Assembly (NCBI RefSeq): GCF_021462225.1
Contig: NC_061818.1
Coordinates: 22,021,978 to 22,085,977, forward strand
Length of the DNA: 64,000 nucleotides
Source: Girardinichthys multiradiatus
Taxonomy: Eukaryota; Chordata; Actinopteri; Cyprinodontiformes; Goodeidae
Reading direction: 5' to 3'
The notes beneath the pieces are model-generated. The model was not told where the DNA came from and ran no database searches. It saw nothing but the letters and a program-made list of their open reading frames with translations. Shown here piece after piece: positions 33,825-45,800 of the stretch. The stretch's first letter is position 1, and each line of letters starts with the position of its first letter. A program made the position numbers and the translations under genes.

Positions 33825-36800
33825 GCAACGGGAGGAGGGGAAAAAAACGGAAAAAGAAAGAGAGGCCCTGATAGCATAAGTGACTAATTTGCACACTGGC
33901 CATTTGTGTGAGTCTTTGTTGGTTAAAATGAAAGAGGCTGAGGCTTCAAAGCCATGTGTATTAAGTGTGCCTTAGCATGGAAATCAATAACAGATGGGAC
34001 CCAAATTGCTGCAGTTCAAACTCTCCCACTAACCCCTGCGCCGCCCTCTCTCGTCTTTTCCTTTTTTGTTGCACATGCACAAAAGCCAGCCTGACACGAT
34101 CCGAACTCACGCACAGAAACAAAAACACAGACAGCAGGACACATTATAGAAATATATTCAGATATTCAATGTTTTGCTGCTATGCTGTGTTCAAAGTGGT
34201 GCTGTATCCTGCAAAAGCATTCATACCCCGTGACCTTTTTCACATTTTGTCATCTTGCAGCCAAAAGCCTCAGTGCATTTTATTCAAATTTTATGTGACA
34301 GACTGACAAAAAATGCTACGTGGTAGTAACTATGACTCACTGTGAACCCACCATCCCCACATCTAGACATGGTGGTGGCTTCACAGCTTCATGTTGTGGG
34401 GGTGCTTTTCTTCAGCAGGAATAGTAAGGCTTGTCAAAGTGGAAAGGGAGATGGATGGAGCTAAATACAGGCCAATCCTGAAAGAAAACCCATTAAAGCC
34501 CCCAAAAGACTTGAGAATGGGGCAGAGGTTCACCTTCTACCAGGACAAAAACCTAAAACATCTAGCCAGAAGTAGGATGACTGAACAATGATCACTCAGT
34601 GGGAATGCATTTCCTCCACAGGGGCGGGGAAACTGGTCACAGTGAATGGGAAGATGGGCTAAATGCAAATAAATCTTGTATGCCCCTCTGAGGCAGAAGT
34701 TCACCTTTGAGCAGCATTATGACCCTAAACATACAGCCAGAACTACCATAGAACAGTTTATATCAAAGCGTAGTAATGTTTCAGAATGGCACAGTCAAAG
34801 TCTAGACCTAAATTTAAACGAGAACCTGTGACAAGACTTGAGAAGTCATTGATGCTCTTCAATCAGGCAGACTGAGCTGCTGCTCTTTTGCTAAGAAGAA
34901 CAGTCAAAAATGTTTCTAGGGAGTGTTTTTAAGGAGAGAAAAATCCGAAAAACCTCAAGGGGTGTGAACACTTTTGCGATGTACTGTATTAAGCATTTCA
35001 CTTTAGTCTGCAAATGAGTAAATGTACTAAAACTGGCTCCGCCCCTTTAACACACTTGTAGTTGCCCTTTTTACGGAGCTGCTCTTTGAAGTGACCCAGG
35101 GTGAGGCTGTGACTCTTCATGGTCCTCCGGTAGGGGATCTCCTCGCTGCAGAAGAAATACGTCACCACCGTCTCCCCGCTGCACCCTGCGTGGCCTCCCA
35201 AACCAATCTTGCATCTGTCGGGACACAAAGATGAGGAGAAAGGATGTGAGAGATGACATGGACACAGGTGGGGCGTAATACAGCGGTAAAAAAAAAAGAG
35301 GAGCAGGAAATTCAGCAAAGGCACATAATTATCTAGCAGCTGACTATGCAAGTCTAGAAATAGGATAGCTGTCAGTGAGTGTGGGAGTCAGAGTCATGTG
35401 AAGAAGCACAGTGTTATCAATTCTCCTTCAGCTGGGTCCAAGGCTTTGTAGGCCAACTTCAGAGGAGCTCTCTCTGAACTAAGCTCTGCTCGCAGCAGCG
35501 CAATGCCAGCTCCTTGAAGGACAGCCAGTATTAATGATACAAATATATCGCCATGAAAAGGAAGCGTCAGTCAGGTGGTACAGTGACAAGATCCTCCACA
35601 TTCGCAGCACGAGCATAAGACTGATGCAAACACAGAGGAAGTCTGCGTGCAAACCTTAAAGCAGATTTCTTTTCAGTTACTGTAAGGATATGTGTGTCTG
35701 TGTGTTGTTCTCTGTGCGTGCGCATTCAGCAGTGCAGGTGTCAAGTAGGAAGAGTTAAAAGAGTCTAAGTACACTGGAAGTTGGCTGTTATAGCTCAGAG
35801 CAGGAGGAGGAGGAGGAGGAAGAGGAGCAGAGAGGAGGAGAGGAGAGGGAGGGCAGGACGCTAGAGGCATCGTACTCTTCTGATTGGAGACCCGGGCTGG
35901 TGGAGACAAGACCAGAGGGGCTGGGACTGATAAGGGCTGGCCCCCCTCCGTGGACTGTAACTTGGTGGGTCTTCTCCCGCTGAAGGCTGGGTAATGAATG
36001 CCTAAAAAAGATGAAGATAATCAAGGCCACCTGCAAAGACTTCAGTCTACCTAATGAGACAATCTAACACAATGCATGATTGTGAAGGGGAAGAAAAATT
36101 ATGTATGAATTTCAAATAAAAATCTGAAAACCATGGATTGTGCACTTGTATTCAGTTCCCTTAAATGCACTGAATAAAGTGGACCAGGCCAGCGCTCTGG
36201 TGTCTGTTCGGTACCTTTGTTTGGTGGGCTTGGTGGACACCTCCTCCAGTCTGCGGCAGGCCTCCTCCAGCTGGGACAGAGTGTTTGGAGGGGGCAGAGG
36301 AGGCATAGCGGGGTCTTGGATGAAGGGCTGGGCTGGCTGATGGCTACGCAGGTGGCCACAGCTTCCTCCACCGCCCCATGTGTGCGTCTGAGTTGACGAG
36401 CCTCCGAATTTCTTGCCACTCTGGTTACTGCTGGACAGAGAGGAAACATTTACTAGCTATACTAAATGTGCAGGAGATAAATGAGGACATGTCAGGCCCA
36501 TTACATCTGCTCACCTGTGAGACTTGTGCCTGCTTTGGTGTTTACTCTCCAGGATCCACTGCAACACGCTCTGGGTGGGGTCTGTGGTGTCTGTGGGCAA
36601 CTGTGAGATCCCGTGGTCCTCTAGGCATCCGTCTGCAACTCCATCTTCAGCCCCGGTGCAACACACGCGTCTCGATAGTGAGCTGGAGCGCCTTGGGAGA
36701 AAGAGAAGAGGCATTTTGTTTCCATAAGGTCAAGAAAACAAGAACATTCCAACTGGAAAAACTTTCTCCCTTGTAACATCAGGGGGATGATCCAGATCTA

Positions 36801-39800
36801 AATCTGAAGTGCCCTGCAAAACTCAGCAAGGGACAGGGATTTGTTAATTTTCTGCTTGAATGGCCGATTTAAAGATCCAATCTGTTTACAGTCAGGCAAC
36901 AGGTCATGGTAAAAACCACACTTCAATGTGGAAGCTGTTACAGTGAAGAAGACAAAATGGGCCACTTTCAACATAGGTATTAAAAATCAAGTCAGAGGAA
37001 GGCCATAAATGTACATAACAACTTAACAGCAGTTAAGTTTCTATTTATATTGTTTATTCAGCCTGCAAGACTGGAAGAGAGCAAGACTTTCAGCAGATAA
37101 CAGGAAGGTTGAACAGAGTACAGCAAAGTCCCTCTGATTTATCCTTTGAGCTTTTGAGAAGATCTTAGGACTCACCCCATGTTGCTCTCTGTTGAGACGG
37201 CGCCACACATCTCTCTTCCCAGACTGCGGCTGCGCTGGTAAGCCTGGCAAGACTGACACCTGCCGCCGCTGGAGCAGACGCCTTGCACCCTGAGGGCTGC
37301 CTCTATTTCAATCTGCTCCTTAGATTTTGGACTGGCATGGTGGTGGATGTAGTGGTGGTGGATGTGTTTGGTGCTCTGCCTGCTTACTAGGGTCTTGTTG
37401 GAACTTGAGGCCAGAGCAAAAGCGCCTTGGTGTGGGCTTGAAACAGAAAAACTCAATGGTCCAGCTCTCATGTGGGTTTTGCCTCCGAAGCCTGTGCAAG
37501 CGAAAGGCTGATTCTCTGGGGAGCTGGAGCGAGGGGAGTGCTGGATCATGGTGGGAGACTGGCAGCCCGGGGTCTTGAGGACCCGAGAAAGGTGCTTATC
37601 CAGAATGGCCTGAGGATCCTCGTCAGAGGAGATAGGAGCTAAAGGATGCGGGGAGAGCTGGGGAGCAATTACAGAGATCTCTGAATCTTCTCTTTCCTCC
37701 TCCTGGTAAACAAAAAGAAAAGCACAAAAGAAAAAATGTATTCACGGAATGAGAGAAAATTAAGAAGTCCTGTTAGAACAAGTTTCACACAAACCTCCTG
37801 AATCTGCTGCAGCCTCTCCTCCAGAGAGTTAAAGGTGTCCTGTTTCCTCTTCAAGTTCTCCAAGCGGGAGATCAGCTGGGCTGCAAACTGTGCTGGCTCC
37901 AGAGGGACCATCTCCTTCGGAGGACAGTTTGTGCGCTTTGAGGGGACAGAAAATAGATAAATTATCATGTGTATCATTTCCAATCAAGGCACCACCCTCC
38001 ACAGCTTCCATAGTCGTTTACACCATTTTAAACCACTAGCGGTAATAACCACGGCCTGCTAACTGAAACCCAAGGCTGTTTTAGGGGGCGGTGGGCCTGG
38101 CGTTCGGTCATGCTGGGTTAGGCCTCGGCTGCTTCCCTCTGTCATCATCAGCGGGCCTCCAAAGTCAGCACACTTCAAAGACTTCCTCGTCAAATATCAA
38201 ACACTCAGTAGGGGAGGATAGGCTGGTGAAAGGAGGGATAGATTGATAGAAGCAGTGGCTTTACATCTAGGACTAAAAGCCGCATAGCAACAGGGGGTGA
38301 AAGAGAACTCATGGGAGGATAGGATGAGGGATGAAAAAAAATAAGTAATGGGAGAAGTCAGAATGCAGAGATGTGCGCTTTCAGGATAAAATAAAAAGGA
38401 GGAAAGAACTGAGAGGAAGAGATAAAGGTACTAAAAAATAGGGGGGGGGATCAGAAGGGTTGAGCAAGTTTATTCCCCCACCTTGTCACACACTGGACAC
38501 CTTTAAGCTGAAGTGTTGTGACAGTGAGTGTCTGCACACATCTTAAAATATTTGCATTTTTTTGCATCTGGGTTTTCTTGATTGTTTCTCCATGTTTTTC
38601 TACTTTTCCTGTCTCTTAGTAGTCAGGATAAAGAGAGAGAAAGAGTGGCTGACTGATGGTGCTCGAAGCTGATGCATTATGGGAATGGCAGCCATCTAAA
38701 ATAAAGTCAGATGAGAAACAAAAACAAGAACAAAAACATGAAGAGCAGCCAGATCCAATCTGTGAAGCTTTTTTCCTGTCCCAAACTTCCTGATTTTTAT
38801 CAGAACATAAGCTTAATCTCAAGTTCATGGTACCTTGCAGAAGTATTCACACCCATTGAACTTTTTCACAATTTTACAATGGGTTACTTTTACAATCGCA
38901 ACATTTTACGGATTTTATTTACCATTTATACACTCTCTACCCGAACTGACAGGCCAAGCAACCAGAGCATTAATCAGAGAAGCAGCTAAGAGGTGAAAGG
39001 TAACTCCGTAGGAGCTGCAGAGATCCGCTGCTCAGGAGGGAGAATCTGCTGACAAAAAGCTAATGTTGAGAAGAAGCCAAGAGAAGCCTGTTTAAAACTT
39101 TTTCACAAGCATTTGGGAAAAGACAAACATGTGTAAGATGTCCTCTGATCTGATGAGGCAAAAACTCAACTTTTTGGCCTATATGCAAGACATCATGTGT
39201 GGGAAATAATTACAGCGGCTCATGTGACATCTTGTGGTGGCACCCTATTGCTGTGGGGATCCTCCTATTTACCAGCAACAGGAAAGCTGGTCTGAAATAC
39301 GTGGAATGGTAGATGTTATTGGCTGCAGACTTTTAGGTTTTTAATCAGTAAAAATGTTTTGAAAACCTGGCATCCCTTTTTTTTCATTTCAAATTATGTG
39401 CTACTTTGTGTTGGTCTATCACATAAATTCCAGAAAAACTCATTGCAGTTAGTGGTTGGAATGTGTCAGAATGTGGACGAGTTTAAGGTGTAGAAATATT
39501 TCTGCAAGGTGTTGTATTTAATAAGTTCTGTTAACGTGTACCCAGCCCCAGTACCTTAATCATATTCTTCTCTCTTCCCATAAACCTTAAGCTACCAACA
39601 TCCCCCTGACCTGCTGAGAGCTCACATGACATGCTCAGACTCTTCCCTCAGATCCTCCACTCTTATGTGTGAGAGAGAAGGGGGGGGGTCCGTGTATGCA
39701 TGGATGGGGGATAGAGGAAGGGGGCCATCTCAGTTGGAAGTTGTCACTTCCCCGTGCATTTGCTCCATTCATCTGTAGATCAAAGCGCTGTGTACGTGCA

Positions 39801-42800
39801 CGTCACTGCGAGCATCTTTCTGTTTTTGTTGAGGAACCGGGCTGATTCCAGGGCCCCCGGGATAAGGCGGCAGAGATCTTCCTCATCTCTTCCTTATTCT
39901 CCATATTTACAGCAGCGGCGGGGAAGAAGAAGCAAAAAAATTAGCACTGGGGCGATAAACAGCTTAGAGACCTCCCTCCTTCCCCCTACAGACTTCAAGG
40001 AACCCTAATGGGGGATGTAGGTGACACCAAAGGTAGGCAGGGGGCTTGTGTTTGGATGTGTGTGTGAGTGGGAAGCAGGGTCTTTGACGCTACTTCCTCA
40101 GATCTTTGCTGGTGTTGTTGAATCGAGAATGCCAAATACAGTTTGCACAACACTATTCATAGAACAGAAAGAGACCCAGAACGGAGGGTGGTATGGAAAT
40201 TACACTGTGGGACCCAGGCTCAAAGAGACTTCAGAGTGTGTGTGCATTTGTTTGTGTACTTACAGGGAAAGCAGGCAAAGAGACTTGGCTGTTCATCCTC
40301 ATGTTTCGCTGCATCTCTCTCTGTAGCTGCTTCTTGGAGCCCAGTTTATATGGAGGAATGCCATCTCTGAGAGAGAGGGGGGGGGGATACACAGAGATAT
40401 CACAAAAGGTCAATTACCCAATCAGATACATCATTAAAGACCGCTTGTTAGCCAAAAGGACACATTAAACACTTCAAGGAAAAGAAAAAAGTAATTTATG
40501 AATTCCTCCTTCAGGCTTAATCCCAAATCCTGAGGTTAACCAAGTCAGTGCGTTCGATCTGTCTGTATGTCGAAGCGGACTGGGCTATCAACTCCAAAAG
40601 GAGGTAGTTTGAGGGGGGTTTAATTTGCCCCAGAAATGACAGTCATTTTCAGCTCCCGTCCCCCCTCAACATCCACACAAGACAGTGTTCTAGTTTTTAA
40701 GACCAAATTCCATACTTTCCCCTACTCAACTGAGCAGAGTAATTTGCCCATTCTAAGCTCTTTAAACTATAAAAATAAATACATGTTCACTATGTATTTA
40801 TGACAGTTAATTCTACAGATTGGACTTTAAATTGAAAACCTGTAACAACCACAAAGAGCAAGGAACCAGTGAAGCAGCAAGGATACACAGGAGGATGGAT
40901 GGAGAGACTGATAAATGAAAGGATGCAAGGAAGTAAGGAAGGAAGGAAGCAAGAAAGGAAGGGTACAGTTTGGAATAAAGTACGAAATTCCATTTAATAT
41001 TTTTCCACATTCTAAGTTCTTCTTCCATACTCATCTAGACTGCAAAGGGACGCTGCATTGTGAAAGTCAGAAGTGTCAGCACCAAGCATTCCTGTCCCAG
41101 TAGCTAAAGTAAAGCCAAAGTTACAGCTGGTTTTACCTCCTCCTTACAGCTTTTTAAAGAGTTATTAGAGGGTATGTCATAAAGATACATCGGTGGTTAA
41201 AGCTGAATTGCTGCCTGGCACAAAGATGACTTTAGCTCGATATCTTTATGCCCATGTTAAACATTAGATCCCTAACCTATCTGAGGAGCACTTTCTTACT
41301 TTTGTTTTGAAACACCACAGTCATGCGCATGAGCATAGTTCCCCCACTGCCTCCTCCAAAAACACTCCCAATCTTCATTTGGCAAGCTCTGCCGCAGCCA
41401 GCCTCTGATCTCGGCACATCAAAAGGCTGGTTTGTAAGATAAGGTAATGTTTGAAGTCTGCACAGCTGCATTCCCCAGCGTCCAAGCAAATCCATAAATA
41501 AGATATAAGCAAAAATCCCCCCCCCCCCTTGCTCTATCTCCACACTCTTTCTCTTCTCAACCAAGCGCCTCCTCCCCTGTTACCATTTTCGTCATTTTCT
41601 ATTTTTCCCTGTGCCTTTATCTGGAAATGTGATTTAAATGTTTATGGGTCTATATAGCTGTGACCTACTGAGAGGCAGATATTGTGATCAAGGCCAAAGT
41701 GGGCAAGAAATGAGGTGGGGAAGTTGGGTGTCCCTGTGGCTCAGGCTTTCAAACTGTGCTGGGCAAAGTACAGCAGAGTATGTCTTTCTGACTCCTGTAC
41801 AAAAAAAAAAAAAAAGGCTTTACAGCCACTGTGTTCATGAGTAAGCCAAGAGTTTGCACTCAATTTCAGTGCTTTCGGCTTATAAGTATCTTTAGCTTGG
41901 TCATGGTTGATCTGGATGGCATCCTTTTTGACACCTCCTAACAGATGAATTCAGGATGAACTTTGGTCAACGATTCTTCCATTTTCTGTCCCAGAGAAAG
42001 ACCCTGCCTAAAAGGACGTCACACCTTGTCAGTTGATTATCTTGTATGAGAACGAGGCCCAAGACACGTAGGTCGATAAGTTCATACATGTGGACAGCGG
42101 CATTCATGAGTACCTAGTCAGTTCTTAAATCAGAAAAAAAAAGGAGCCGATGATAACCAAGTTTGGAAACTCAAAAGTCATTTATGTCAAATAGAAAGCA
42201 AAAGCCACAAAGATCATCACTGCTTAGTTGAGATAGAGCTTGGAGTGGTAAAATTTAATTAATAATACTAGAAGAGGTCTACTAGGAGAGTCTGAAATAT
42301 GATTTTTCCCCTCCTATCTTACTTTACCTAAATGTGTGATTTCATTACTTTTCATAGATTTTCAGATTTCTCAGAAGGATTACCAGCAAAAACCAAATAT
42401 TATTAGTAATTTGGACTTTAGCTGCTCTTACACCAATGACCCAGCTTTCTTAATTAGACTACAATGGACTTTTATTACTTAGTTCAACCGGTCAGTACCA
42501 GTAAAAGCAATATATCATTAGCACCTGAAAATGTGGATTGAAGCTGTTTTGTACCCGTGACTCAGCTTTCCTAGTTAGAATTCAGTGGAATGATGAGACT
42601 ATTAGATTTCTCAGAAGGATTCATAGATTTTTAGATTTCTTAGAAGGATTGTAGTATCATTTGATTTGTTTTTCTGTGTCTGTGTTTATTTTCTTGTGAT
42701 TGTATTGTAATTGTATGTACAGCGCTTTGAGTGTCTCGTTACTGAAAAGCGCTATATAAATTAACTTACCTTACCTTACCTAGAAGGAAATTTAACGAGG

Positions 42801-45800
42801 ACTGGATACAGATGTTTGAATATAAATTAGAAATGGCCTGTTTCAGCTTGACTTTACAGGTCGTAGTAAAAACTCTATAGCGTGAACGTTGTTGGTGAGG
42901 GCAGAAGGCAAAAGTTGGCTGTTTTCAGTATAAGTGAGGTGTTTAAAAAGGAAGTCAGAGAAGGCACAGAGATCTCAGATGCTATTTAAATCGAAACAGC
43001 ATTTTCAACAACATGTCTATGGTTCGGTCAGGCTGTATGAGGGTGAGACCAAGCAACACCACAACAGATTACAGCAGGAAGGATGATGGAGTACAGCAAA
43101 GTTGGTCTGTTTCATTATTTTAGACCTTCAATATCTGCGAAACTCTGATCTGTGAATGTCTAATATTATGTCTACACTCCTAGGAACGACGTAGAAGTAT
43201 CAACAATCTGAGCAGCGATTAACAATCGTGAAACTACATTTTTGCTTCCATAAAGTCACTATTTTAACCAAAACAGATAGATAATGGGGGTAGAAGAATG
43301 AGATAACATAACATTTTAGCAAGAAACACAATAACATTACTCCAAACCAGCAAAGAAAAAAAAGGAAGACATTTTTGAGTCTAAGTCAGCGAGAAGATAG
43401 TACAGCAGTAGGTATGGGTCGGTATTAGATATTCACAGTATGAATACTATGGTCTTATGGTAATTACACAAAATGTAATCTGGTGATTTAATGCATGATC
43501 AAAGAAAAGCAACAACTATTCAGACCGCTGCTAATGAAATATAGCGGTTGTTCAGGTTATTACAAAGGTATTCATATATTAATTGATATTTTGATACATA
43601 AACTTAAGCAACAGAACAAACACATTCTTTAACAGTTGGTCAGCATTGCATACCAACAGGTGGGGGAGGGGGAAGTGCTACATGACTATAGGAACTATAT
43701 GACTATGGTATAACTTGATACTGGTTACCAGCCCACCGTATTTGTCAGAGATCCTTTGGGATCATTATTATTGACCCTAACCAGCTCCAGTGTTTTATCA
43801 GATGATTTATAAATGTCTTTAGTACTTCCTCCCGCCGTACACGTATGTTTGTTTAACATCCACTTACACGCTGCCGTCAGTCACAGACATGGTGTCGTCC
43901 GTCAAGGCATCGCTGGAGACCTCGCTGTCATTGGTGCTGCTGACGGGGGCGAATGAGCCCGCATGGTAGGGGCTGATCTGCTCTCCTCTCTTGTAGGATC
44001 TGGTCAACAACAGATTCATTTTATTGCAACTCTAACAGACAAGCCGAGGATTTCAAATGAAGTCAGGTTGTTTTTTTTCTGATGTTTAGGAAGGGGAGAA
44101 AAAGATGAAACAAATGTGTGGTTATAACCTCATCTCCTAAGAACAGCAAACATGATGAACAGATGTGACAGGCTGGTGGGGGGCCTGGCAAACTTTGTGG
44201 GAAAACTTCTTGAATGTCCCACAGTTTCTCTTTCCACTTCTCTCATCCACCCTCACTCTTTCCCCCAGCATGCATGCCCCGCTGTGTTTGCATTCTTGCC
44301 ATGGTACAGGAGAAGGAAGGCAGGGAGGGGGACTAACTCCTAACGCTGGGTGGAAGCATGGGAGTGTGTCACAGAAGGAAAGAAAGGGGAGAAAAGAAAA
44401 GAAGGGGAGGGTCTTCATGTGGAGGGAGAAAGACCCAGCATGACTAAAGCTGCAGGCCCCCCAGCTCCAGACTGACCTTCAGAAGGGCTTGCAAAGAGTC
44501 AGGTATTTAACACAGCTGGCCGGGCATTCTTCCCTCCCTGCCTCTCTTTCACCCCCTCATTTATCCTGTCTCCTCCCTCCCTTTCATGAGCTGCAACCGT
44601 CCTCCCTCCCTCCGTTCTTCCTTTCCGCTCCAAAAGCACACCTCGTAGTCCCCGTCCCTCAGTTTTCAAAAGGAAGAAAAGATAAAAGTAAAGGAGGCCG
44701 GGGGGGTTGCAAAAGAGGGAATCTGAGGAGAACTGACACAAACAAGAAGGGGAGCGAAGAGTGAAGGGAGGAAGAGGAGGGTTTTGATTCTGTACTGTAG
44801 CTACTGCCATTAAAAGGTTTATTTTTGCTTTTAAGAGAACCTGAATCCGAAGAGATGATTGGGAAAAGAACGGCACATGTTCTGACTCTGTTTGGTGATT
44901 AAGCACAGCCCAGTTACTGGTTTCTTGGTGTACCATGCTCCTTTCAATGAGAGAAAATGCCAGAGCAGCTAGAAATTGTTCCAGCTATATGCAACATAAA
45001 TTGTTGCTGTGCACTGTTGGTCATCTGGCTGAAAGACAGCCACTATGCTTTTTTCCTTCCCTAATTTGGCTGTTTCTGAATACATCTGGTTGTCAAACTA
45101 ATCACAATCACCATCATTGATTAACGGCATTTTTAAATTACATCTGACACGCAGCTGACTGCAGGCTATACCTTAGCAGATAGCCTGACTATTTAACTAG
45201 TTAACATCAGCTTGTGAGACTTGTGTTAGCCTAAAACCGCAGAATAGTTCAAATGAATAATATTCTAGGTAGGCTTGGGCAGTTACCGGTCATAAATTTA
45301 GCTCAAATAGCTTATAGTTAAGCAGCTATCCCACCTGTAGCTGCGCACTCTCTGTCAGCTGGCTGAAAGGAAGCTATTACAGATTCACTTTGCTCGTAAG
45401 AAAGACAAATTTAGCAGTTTGAAAATCTTTCAAGTCGCATAAAATTTGGGACAGTCATGGTGTAGAAACTTAAGAGGATCCACCAATCCTAATTAAAAGT
45501 ATTGCTGTTTAAAATTACAATTGGAAAGCTAGCTATGAGTGGCATGTCTGTTAGCTACATTCCCGCTCTGCATACCTGTAACACATTTGGCCAGCTGAAT
45601 GTATTCCAACTTCCTTTAATATCTTCATCAGATGTAATTGTTTAGTAGCTGAGACCCTAAAGCTCAGAGAGTTATAGGGGCCTTATTCAGTGGTAAAAAA
45701 AAAAGGTGTCTGGAAAGATGACAGTTAATTGTAATTGATATTGTTAATGCAATTTAGAACAACCAAATCAAAATTAAAGATTTTGCTGAAACTGTACAGC

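Larger units (their letters stand above)
31956..35055 (-). other. axin2 intron 10, filled with repeats
   Basis: This 3.1 kb intron splits the DIX domain. It holds two decayed Tc1-like fragments (32045-32530 and 34205-34990) and a (CA)n tract (33788-33823). The stretch 32.6-33.6 kb is without recognisable features. Confidence 0.6.
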
